A stretch of 64,000 bases of DNA from Lepturacanthus savala (Eukaryota > Chordata > Actinopteri > Scombriformes > Trichiuridae). The stretch's first letter is position 1, and every line of letters starts with the position of its first letter. Of this stretch, positions 49,798 to 61,400 are shown piece by piece. Below the pieces are notes generated by a model. That model was not told the DNA's origin and searched no databases. It worked only from the letters and a program-made list of their open reading frames with translations. The stretch lies in the NCBI GenBank assembly GCA_030544235.1, contig CM060472.1, forward strand, positions 19,374,154-19,438,153, read 5' to 3'. Made by a program: the position numbers and the translations under genes.

Positions 49798-52520
49798 TTA
49801 TTAATATATTTTATATTATATATTTAATAATTTAAATATTGTGAAATAAATGTTTGATGGGTTGCACCATTTTAAGCTAAAGTGATTCGATTTAGATATA
49901 ATAAAGAGAAACAAATTCATTACTAACCAGTGCTATTATAAATTAAATCAATGCAGTTTATTTCTTGTTCATTTGTATCCTGAATACGTATTTAAAAAGC
50001 CAGTGTGCCAAAAAATCCTATAACAACTATTCTTAACTGTTTAATTAACATATAATTGATCCTGATCAACAATATTTAGAGAGAACAAACCGCTCTGGAT
50101 CTTCTGTGAACCAACTGGGTGTCTGTCAATTTATAGTCAAAAGCTTAAAGCTGTAAGTTAAGTTTGGTTCTAGCTGTAAATCTGCGGATTCATTATTATA
50201 GCATATCTATATATATATTAACATAACGCCACACAACTGATGCAAATTGACTCATCAGAATCGATCCACGTGTTAAAAGAGAAAAATCATGAGATTCAAT
50301 TATTTGACCACAGTCAAGTTTGCAGAGGGCGACCCAGAAGTAGCCGGTGAAAGTCTGTGGTGCAGTAAGTGCAGCCAGATCTTCATCACCGTCAGTTGTC
50401 ATCACATAAACTAAGACCATTTGATTATATGAGCGGCGTTTGCTGAAGAAGAAGCTGAAAACTTCACAAAAAGCCTGTGAACTGAGATTTGAGTTTCCTC
50501 CCCAGACACAGCCATCCAGAGAAGGTCACGGATCAGAATGAACGCTGAAGAAGTATTTACATGCATTCACGCAACAGCAAGATGTTTATCGGTTCAGTGA
50601 CATTTGAGAAAGTAGATAGTTGTTGCCTGCCAACAGTAAACTGGACAACTGCCAACACTACAGTTGACTTGGGTAAACACAGAAAACACACGGTTTGTGC
50701 TTCAAGTAATTAGCAGGACAGTCAAGTCACTTTTGTAAATGATTACCAAGAGAAATGTATGATAATATCACAGTAAATATGCAGACACGTCCTTATTGTC
50801 ACATAAAGCTGCGTGGAAGGCTGGTTGCGTTTTATAAATCTTGGAACCAGGTGTACAGCTTATTTCCACTCTCACAATTATCCATTATTGGATGAAGACC
50901 CACCCTGAACCAGCTGTTTTCATAGAGTCATGCTGCCTGCTCCACCAGGCTGTCCATGGAACGAACAGGGGGAAATGTTTCACAGCTTGTGATGTTCTAC
51001 AACAGCCAGAACTGCTGTTCTACGGGCAAAATCTACGACAGCAGAGCAGCTGTAGCTGCACTGAGGAAACTCGCAGAATGCTGTGAATCCACTGCAACGC
51101 ATGACGCCATCAGAGACGCCCGCTGACTGGAAACGCACTGACCTTGGAGGAAGCCATTTCAAACAGGCGCCCGTGGAATTAGCTGCTAAGGATCAGCTCA
51201 CCAGCTCGTCACAAGTGGAAAACTGCACAAAATCTACACAGAAGAAAAGCGGCAAATATTACAGATGTGACGAAAGTGGGTATTTTTCAGTACGTCTCTG
51301 GAATAAGGATATTGCGCGAAATGTATCAAAAAGGGCACAGGATGTTTTATTTATTTTGATAAGAAACAAGGTCTGAGATAGAACAGGACACAGCCAGGTT
51401 TCCTGTTTGAAACTGTCTATGTAAAACACTGACATGTCTGAGTTTGTCACACAACAGAAACCTGTGATTGATTTGAATGATTAATGAGGTTCAAATAATC
51501 ATTAAAAAACATAGATCAGACCCTCTGCTCTGAAATGCTGAAGGTGCTGAAAACAGAAGTGAACAGCCTGGCTCACTTATGAAAATACACAATTTGAATC
51601 ATTTCAAATTTACGCTCAAAAAAACCCACACAAAAATCAGAGAAAAACTGTTTAATCCTCTAACTCCAAAATTCAGTTCTACAAAGTTATCAGTCTTTTA
51701 TTGTTTTTAGCAATATTGTGCTCTAACCTGAAATAAATCAGTTTACATGATCTTTAAGTAAAGACATGAAATGTTTCCGCCTCTTGATGATGCAAAATGA
51801 CTGTTTCATGACCTCCCAAGAACGGGAAACAGGAAAGAACTTGAGATAAAGTTTGTTAATGTTGTTTTTCATTCTGGTTTGTTTTTTTTTGTTCTCCTTC
51901 GACAATGATGCTAATATAACAGCACCAGCAGCAGTGAAGTGATAATGAAGTAATAATAGACTCACTTAAAATGTGATTAAGGGCTGAAGCACATAGATGC
52001 TGACATCTGATAAGCAGCAGTTCCTCATGCTTGAGAGGTCAGGTTCATCAGTTTACCAGCAAACAAAGAAAAACATTCTCACACATCCCAGACAGCGTAT
52101 TGTCATGGAGATGAGTTTTTGGATTGCTGCCTCGGAAACTTGTGCCTTCACCCAACTACAACGGAAACAGGCTGTCAGCAGCTTTCACTGGGACTATGTT
52201 TTGGGTATAAAGTACATCCAAAGTGGAAAACATGTCTTTTTGTTATATGTTCCTGATTGATGCCAATACCAATGACTTGATAGAACTAATGAAAACGAGT
52301 CTGGTGACTTTGGCTACATTCAGAAGATTGTTTTCAACCCAAATTTGTAAAGTGAAAACAATCTATGCCCATGAGACTTTTCATTATTCTCTGTAAATTT
52401 TAAAATGCCTATAAATGCATCACATGGTCATTCATAGACACTGGGCATAGAGGTAGACAAGTCACAGGCTACAAGCAAAGCTGATTGGTCTCAGATAGGT
52501 GTTTGTAAGTAATAGCTGAA
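49798..52520. other. Intergenic DNA between convergent RGS and atat1 genes, no gene supported
   Basis: AT-rich, with several open frames of 60-97 codons (for example around 50841-51376) that lack domains, conserved motifs and splice support. Nothing recognised. Confidence 0.55.
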
Positions 52521-52521
52521 T

Positions 52522-52760
52522 TGTGGCTGCAACTATTTTGATTTAAATGATTAGTCAAAGAGGTTTGGTTCATAAAATGGTGTAAAACCTGTTTCCAAAA
52601 GTTAAAGATTCAAACTGAAATGTCCAGATCAACGGTCCACAAGATCACCTTTTGTTTACTATTACAGTAGACTAAAGAAACTAGAAGCTGGAACCAGAGA
52701 ATGTAGACATTTTTCTTAGTTGTCAACTTATCGATTAATCAACTAATTGTTGCAGCTCTA
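52522..52760. mobile_element. hAT-like MITE (ggctgcaacta family)
   Basis: Left end tgtggctgcaactattttga and right end aactaattgttgcagctcta are imperfect inverted repeats; the interior has gattaatcaact and tcaacttatcgattaatc motifs typical of a very common teleost MITE. A truncated relative lies at about 60688-60780 (agagctgcaatgattaaccg) in an atat1 intron. No transposase frame. Confidence 0.65.
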
Positions 52761-53097
52761 GACGGAATATGTAGCCGATTTCACCAACATAGATGAGGAG
52801 GAGCCCTTTGACAACAATGGGCGCCCATATTTATGGTATTTACAAATGAAGAGCTACAAGAAATAGATGAGCCAGCTAAGTTGGACTCTTTGACAACTGA
52901 ATAGCTCATCTTGGGACCAGATTCTTCAAACAGCGACTGCAGAGGCTTATTTCCTGCTGAGGAGTTTTGGCCCTGATGTGAGGTGTGAAAGCAGATGTCC
53001 AAGAATCGATACCAAAACACCACAGATTATCAGGTTTCAATACTGAATGCGCAGTTTACTGAACTGACATACGACAGAAGCAGAACAGCGGTGGCTG

Positions 53098-56000
53098 TCA
53101 CCACGGACGGGTGCTCCTGTGTTCCTGCTTGTGCTTCACCCACTGGGCGCTGTAGCAGTTCTCTCCCACAGTCCAGGACCAGCCCCCCCTGCTCCCGTCT
53201 TTCTCCCCCGGTCGTCTCTGACTGAGCAGATGGCCTCCCGCCGGATGCTGCTGACTGTCCAACGCGCTGATCTCCTCTCTGACGCAACAGACGTCAGCGT
53301 CTGTATCCAGCTGTGTCTCTATGCTGCCTACGGGGGTCAGGCTGCAGACGGGATCGTTCTTGGACGCAGACAAAGGTGGAGGCGAGAGAGGCTGGCACCT
53401 GAGTGATGGGGACAAGGTCAGTGGCGGCAAGGCGAAACATGGAGGTAGAAAATATATCTTGGCTCAAAATTGAGGTAAAATGTGGAGACATTTGAGGCTA
53501 AAAACACAGCGGATCACAGCTCTCACCCAACAAGTCCTCAGAACAACGGTTTTCTTCTTGTACTTTCACTGTGATGTTTGAGTTTCTCTGCAACATCTTT
53601 TATTACATTAACTTTAAGGCGCGTGATTTATGACATAAGTACTTTGAAGCCATAAAACAGACAAACATATCTGTGTATTATGGTCAGATATGATAAGAGA
53701 ATGTAAGATCTAAGGGAACCTGCACAGGTCTCATTGAGAAACACTGACAGTTTGTTTTCTGTGAACAGCTAATGATGCGCTGTCACCTCTTTGTTTGCAT
53801 TTCTCTGCCTGGAGCTATAATTACAGCCTCAAATGCTGTGACCAAAGACCAGCACTGTCATTAATCTGGGAACGATGGTCTCCTCTGACGTCTTTCTGTG
53901 CCGTTTTTCGCCACAAATGTCTGCACGTGGGGCGAGTGACTCACTCTTGTCTCCGTTTATTCTTACATGCTCGTCATCCTCCCTGATAAGGAGCAGATCA
54001 ATGTCCAAACAACTAGTGGGGTAGTGTAAATACCTGCTTTGTGGTGTGTGAAAACTGGCCAACCTGTGTGTGCCTGTGCATCCCAGTGCGTATGACTGAT
54101 CCCCCACTGGCCTCAGACCTGAGGAGTCACAAGGCACTAACACATGAGGAGGGAGAGATGAGCTGCCTGACTGTTCTGCAGCTGACTGGTTATGTGCAAC
54201 TCACTAATGTTTTCATATTCTTACAACAGAAGACACCAACAGCAACTTCATGCATCTTTAAAGACCCCGTGAAATGGAAATAAGAAAGTCTCCTGTGACT
54301 CATTTCCCAGTGAAACTAATTATTTGAGGTTTGAACAGTTACAAGAGGGATTTTAAATCTAATCCTCAGATTTGATTGGACTACAAGAAAGTGGGCGGAG
54401 CCTAGTGTTTAGATAAATGGGTTGAACTTTTGTAAACGCCCATGAGTGCAGGATGAGTCATCAAACATTTCAAATGGTTTATGTTCACATTTGACACATA
54501 ATGAAAAATAAATGAACAATTAACACAGGGACACAACATTCAAACTGGGAAAATGTATTTTTCATTTCACTGTGCCTTTAAGTTCTGACTTTCTCATGAA
54601 AATGTCCTGATAAATGTTATTACTGAAACCCAGGTTAGTATTAAGCTGTACCTGGACACGAACATAATTCAAATAAATAATAAAATTCAAATAAAGATGG
54701 TGACGATAGAACAAGATGGCACATCAGAGTAGTTCACCCTAAAATGAATGTAAAACTGTAATTGACACCAAATTTACACTGACAATACTGTTATTTGCCT
54801 ATATACACAAAAACGGGTGAAATATATTTAAATTAAAATATATTTATATAGATTATATATCTATAGATAGGTTATGTGATTAGTGGTCAGAACTAGAGGT
54901 TCACATTAGGTTGGTTGAGAAAACTGTGGGTCTGAGTCTGAGAGTGTGGACAGAAGTTAAACAGGATTTATTTGCTGAGGTATATGATCCTCTGACGGCC
55001 GTTTTATTTTTAGAAGTTAACAGACCCATATAAGTGCAGGTGAGGGAAGACAAATCAATCTAGCATGTAAAACTGTCACTTTTGGCTTTGACCTACAGTC
55101 CCAGGCTCTGTAATATTATACATAATAATTATTCAGTTCTGACATTAGTGGGCATTAATTGTCAGCATGAAACAGGAAGAAATAAATCACTACATGAAGG
55201 CAGATTTGTTGTCAGCCTGTCGTCCAAACAACATCACGACTACTACAGTGAATTTACCTGCACTGTAGGAACTTGGTATATGTAAATACACAAATCCACA
55301 TATAAATGCATCAGGCGTATAATCAGATTTATATAAGTTATAGTACATGCTGCCTCATGACTGTTATTTATTCATTTATAATTCTTGAATTCATTCTAAT
55401 ACACTGACGGATTTATGTGACAGGTAAAGTATATAAAAATAATTTACTAGCTTTTTCAGAGCCTTCAACCACTTCTCACTGTGTTCATCAGTGTGACAAA
55501 CAAGGCTGAGGTGGATTACTGATGTTGATGATGAGATAAATGCAACCAGTGAGCATCCATCTGCATCCAGCAGCTGATTGAAGCTGATGGGAGATTTGCC
55601 AGGTGCACATGTCATCTTCACAGTTTTGCATTTGAAATAACAAAATGATCAGTTTTTGTATTGGCTACAAGAAACAGATCTTGTTCTTGTTTTAAACATT
55701 CATAAATTAATCTATAATTATTATTATGGGCATCTCACATTTTATTCCTTGACATTTATTGTTACCAACTACAGCTATCTGGGCCCCCAGAGTCCTGCTG
55801 GTGTCAAAGTACCATAAACATGACTGTATTGATGTTTGGAATAATTCTAGTAGTAGTGTGTAGTAATTCAGTGGGCTCGGTGCACAGAGAACAGCAGAGC
55901 TGCTGAAAAAAGGAATCCAAGGGGAAACAATGAATGTGTAATAGCATGATGTAATAAGTCCGTCTGTCTGAAACATGTGCTAACACAGTGTTTCTCCATC

Positions 56001-58421
56001 CAAAACACAGCCTCACCATGGAAACTCATTAGGTTAGTCAGGCGATTACATGACATGGCCATATGATTGTGTAACAGGTTAATAATTTGAAATTATGTCA
56101 TGAATAAAACATACATTAGTGTAGTAAAACATAGGGTGCGATTTCATGTTGAAAAATTAGCAGCTTCTAGGCCGACAAAGTGAAAATCAGCAGATCAATA
56201 CGATGATTTGTGATGTGATGACATCTGAGCCAGCTGCATTTACAGTTGAAGACTATGAGATTTGGTTGAAAGCTCCTGCAAAGCCAGTAAATGAACCTTG
56301 TGTTGAGGTTATTTTGTCACACAAATACAGTGAATCCCAATAGGTAACACCAACACTGTAGTTCTTTCACACCAAGAAAATATACCGACTGAAGAAACCA
56401 AAGAATCACTCTCACTCAATCAACAATGTTTGTCTCCTCAGATCTTCGTCAGATAAAATGTATATTCCATATTTTTAAAAAAATGACATGGAATTGTCTA
56501 ATTGATTGAGCTGGATTCTTCAGTTTCTTTCCACAAACATAGAAATTGATTCAATACATTTACAATGATTCAATGATTCTCCACAATTGAAATGAAGCTT
56601 TGAAAAAACAAAACATTTTGACCATGTGACAGTAAAAATAAAATATTACCAGTGCCACAGAAAGCATTGTTCTTAAAACATGAATGGCGTCATTAAACCT
56701 CACCTGGCACTTGTCTGTCCAGCAGTTCTGCAGCTGTTCTGTCCATGTGACGACTGTAAAGGCTGCATCTGGCAACTAGACCCTGTTGGCTACCACAGAA
56801 ATGGCAACAGCCAGCAAGGGAGGTGAGAAGAAAACCGAAAAAACGTGCAGACCGGGGTAAAGAAGAGAGGACAGAAGTGCAGGGGGGAATGAAAGAGCAA
56901 GCCCAAAGACCATCACCAAAGACCACAAAGAAAAAAAGGGGAACAAAGACAAAAAAAGTTACAAAAAAATAAGCAAAAACCAAATGCAACAAATCAGAAA
57001 TTAGGATAAAAACACAATAAACAGTGTATCAATGAAATCAAATGCATTAAAAATAAAAGGCTACGGGATGAAACGGGACTTTGGAATAGGAAGTGCAGCC
57101 TCAGCTTATAACAAGCAGGTTGGTTGAATAAAGTTCCCATATCGTGCATTTACTGGGTTTTATTTGCAGTTTTGATATCCCTAACATTAAATATTACAGT
57201 TTGAAGCACTAAAAACAACCCCATCATAGTTTTACAGCTCACCTCATTACTATTAATGTGCTTCTCCTTTGTAGGTGTAATATAATGAAATCAAAGCAGC
57301 AGCCGTTTTAAGGCAGAGATTCTGAATCCAGGCTGTGTGCCTTTCTCTGAAAAGTGTTTGATGCATGGGGTAATATTTATATAACATCTATGGTTACAAA
57401 AGAAATTAAAATGGTATTTTTTTTCCAAGATATGGGACCTTTAATGCAAATTCATGTGTGTGACAGTGATATGACAAAAGGCAATCTCACATGTGCAGTT
57501 TTGTGGCAGATAGTTTAATCGATTCTTAAAAAAGGCAAAGAGATCAGCCAGAGCCATCATGTTCCCCTCTGCAGGGGAGATAACGACTACGTTTTAAAAA
57601 GGCCTAAAGGAGCCTGATGTTCTCTCCATGTCTAAGTTAAAAATCATTCTAACAGCAGCACACTCCCGTTCTTCCACTGAAACTATCTATCGAGTTAAGA
57701 CACCGCAGCCATTCCTTTAAAGGAAGAGGAAACGGTGCCAGTCAGAGGGCGATCAATTGGAGCCCAGCTGAGATCTATTAAGGGAACTATTGACCAGTGA
57801 CAGTGAAATGAGCAGACGGAGCACATAATTAATCAAAGGGGGATCAAAGGACAGGAATGGGGAGGATGAATGGGTGAACCGGTAGATGAAGGGAAAAGAG
57901 AAAGAGAGAGAGAGAAAGAGACAGTGTTTAGAAAGCAGCGCTAGAGCAGGACAAATAAGTAGGAGAGAGTGAAGCCTGCCTCTTTGTGCTGGACACAATA
58001 AGTGAATAATGATAGGAATGTTGCATCCTGCTGCCAAGCTGAGCAAACCTGGCACCGACACGAGGCCTCTGGACACTGTAAAGTATCCGACAGATTCGAA
58101 GGATTCCGCACACGGCGCGTCCCACTTCGTCACCACGGACGCTCATTTACAACTGGGAAAAAACGGGCCTCGTTTAGCAGTTAAACGTCAATAACTAGAC
58201 GCGCAGGCAGGTCTAACTCTGTTCGAGTTTCCAGCTCATCTGAGGAACTGACTAGTGATGACAAAGTGATTCATATCGTCTCTGGATGTTTAATAGGTGG
58301 TTCAAGATGTTTGTTTATAGGCCTGGCAGGCTCCGTTCCAGCTTTGGATCATGGTTCAAATCTTCAGTAATAAATCATTTTGTGTCTCATTCAAATTATT
58401 ATTCCAAGCAGAGCATTTATT

Positions 58422-58457
<36 letters not shown>

Positions 58458-61400
58458 AACTCTATCCACATCTACTTAAAACTTCAAACAGCTTTTTGAA
58501 AGAACCTAACATCAATCTCCACAGTATATACAGGTGGTGTAAAACATTAAGAGGAATTTGCCTGGATCATTGAAAAGGGGGCATTTCCTAGCATGTGCAG
58601 GATGAGTTAAAGTTTGATTTAGGTTCTATTGTAGACGACTGATCGATATTGACAAGTGGATGTAATGATACTAATGACACAGAAAAAAAGTTACGTGCAA
58701 GATGAGGAGTGTCACGTGGTATTTTTGAGGTAGAAAATGTGTTGAATTTGGTTAAAAAGAAAATATTGTTTTGTAAAGCAAATATAGTTAAATAACTGAA
58801 CAATACCAGAGATTAGATAACATCTCCAAGTATTAAAAAGACATTTTTCATTTCATAAGAATTTTAAGACAAAAATAATGACCTTTTCAGCACATTAACC
58901 AACTTTATATTATATAGTGGTATATCTTAGAATTTAGTAATAGAATTTTTCCTCCTTTCACACACTAAAGATACATATTATGTGCAAAATGACAATGGGA
59001 ATGTGGCTGCTAGGACCAGAAGTGTAATGTACTCAAGAAAATCAAGAGAATTTGAATGAAACTGAAAGGCATAGATACCAATTTCTGAAAAAGTAGAGTA
59101 TGTCAGAAGTTGTGTTATACGATTTGAATTAATAGATCACATAACGAATAAGAAAAATAACTGAGATATTGTTAGATACACTATAAACACAACTATCCCA
59201 TGTTAGGCTAGCAGCTGTTACGCTGAGAACTACTGTTTTCTAAAGAAATAGTCCACATAAAACACAGATCTGAACAGGCAGAGTAATTCTGGGAAGATAT
59301 TTCTGTTTTAAATGTCAATTTTAAATGCAGTGAGCACCACACACTAAGTTATTCATCCATAAAAGATGGAAACAATTACAGTGCTTCCATCGCCATCACT
59401 AAACACTGGTTACACCCATGGAAAATAGACCATGGTAACAAATACGACCCAAAGTTTGGCCAACACTGTCGGTCGGTTGGATGAGCATTCTTTGGCTTCT
59501 CTGAAATATCTCGACAACCACAGGATGGATCGTCATGACATTTTGAGGATGAAGTCTAATAAATTTGATGATCCGACTCTTTAACAGCACTGTTTGGTTA
59601 GGATGGAAATGTCAACTAGTGCAAACGTCAACATTTATCTTCTCAGTGGGATGAATTGGGTAAATAAATGTGTTGGTAAAATATGTTTTTGGATTCCTGT
59701 AAAAATACTAGACACATTATCCTGAGCTGCAGTTTGTGTTTTGTGTTTATTACTAAGTGCTAATGTGATAAAAGTCAAAATTAGCAGCAAGGTTAGTTTA
59801 AACCAGGGGTAATCAACCCTGCTCCTTTTTTAGGAGTCTCCCCACTCCAACAGACCTTCTTCTAATTATCAGCTCATTATCAAGCAGCTGAAGTGCGTCA
59901 AGGATTTGAAAACGAGCCAATAATTAGAATCAGGAGTGTTTTAGTGTGTCTGAGTGGATTCAGCTTCTGAGTAAATTTCTGAGTTGGGAAACTATGTTCA
60001 CCCTGAGGTGACCGGTGCTGCTGATTTATGACTGTTTCCTAAATTAAGAACTTTAATTTGAAAAGGCGGTGCCTTTTCTATTCTACATTAAGCCTGATGC
60101 TTCTGTATGAGGTAGTAACTTGTTGCCATTTTTTGCCTTCTCAAGGCCATCTGCTGCCATGTGACTGCCTGCTGAAACCAGATAAAAACCCAGAGCTTGT
60201 GCATTGTGTCAGAGCTTTCTCACAGACAGGCTGCCTTGCTGCCTCTGTATATTTATTTATTCTAAAAAAAGACCTCTATTGGTGATCTTTTTCTCCAAAT
60301 TATATATCAGGTGCTGACCTTCATTTCTGTTTAAAAAAAAACTCTGGGGTTGTGTTGTAGTCTGGACGGAACAGACATCTGCAAAACAATGTTGAGCCGC
60401 CAGCCGAGGTGTGTGTTGTTTTCGTACCTGCTGCGTCTTTCCCTGCAGCGTGCGATGAGAGGGGACTGTGGGCTGTGGCCCCCCGGGGCAGACACCGGGG
60501 CGGCTCGAAGGGGGGCTCTGGTGGGGGAGGATCCCACGCTGAGGGAGTGGGAGTACTGGGAGGATGCCGACCGCTGGGGGGAGTGAGGAGGCGCAAACGG
60601 CCAGGGACGAACCCTCTGCTCCTGACGTACCGCTGTGGAGGACAAATAATTCACTTTAAATGTGAGTGATTCAGATACAAGGCCTCAGAGCTGCAATGAT
60701 TAACCGATGAGTTGCCAAATATTGCATTAATATTGCAACTATTTTGACAATCAAATAATTTATTTAGGATTTTTAGGAAGAAAAACTTCTTACCTTCTCT
60801 CTCCATTAAAGAGTAAGGCTTGATCTCTCCGTCCGGCTTTTTTAGGGGAAACTTTCTCAATTGGACCGCTGTGGAGGAGAACACACTCAGAACAGAACAA
60901 AAAAGACGGAATCTATTGTCAGGCTACAACACATCCTCCCACCCTCCCCTTAAATACAGCGCTACATACTCATGCATTCCCTTTATGAGCAAAATCTTCT
61001 CTGCCACTACCAGTGGAACAAAATACTGATAATGTAATTTATCACGATACTTTCCCTCGCGATACAATATCGATACACTGATGCCGTGCAACACAGGTTC
61101 CTGAGTTCTGTAAAAAATGAATGAATCCATAATTTCTGTTTTTTGCCTTTTGAGGATGATCACCACGAATCACAGATGAATTGTTTTGTGATATTTATGG
61201 ATTATAACAGAATCGCAATATCGAGATAGTATCATTATCGTGGGCCAAGTATCGTGATATCATATCATCTTATGAGTTACCCAGTGATTCTCACCCCGAG
61301 CCAGTATTATAGAATGACATAGTGGTGAAGGCTGAAATACTGGTAGTGAAAGCTTAAAGGGAGGATCCACCGAAAAACAGAATTCACATATTGATTCCCA

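Larger units (their letters stand above)
53399..60427 (-). other. Large last intron of atat1 (~7.0 kb)
   Basis: Contains a TTAA MITE of a second family (54258-54581), a complete family A MITE (57127-57444), GA-rich and (AT)n simple repeats (57897-57925; 58425-58455) and old repeat fragments near 59420-59650 and 59796-59945. I see no exon with convincing ATAT1 similarity. Zebrafish-type alternative tail exons might be present but are not recognised. Confidence 0.55.

Noticed and set aside
50841..51376. Two overlapping plus-strand frames of 81 and 97 codons
   Set aside because: No conserved motifs, no splice-consistent extension, neutral-looking base composition; treated as chance.
53119..53406. 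Plus-strand open frame of 95 codons
   Set aside because: Antisense of the atat1 last exon, whose minus-strand translation ends in the conserved RSTRPW.
60409..60669. Plus-strand Gly/Arg-rich open frame
   Set aside because: Antisense shadow of the GC-rich atat1 exon 60428-60632; no homology.
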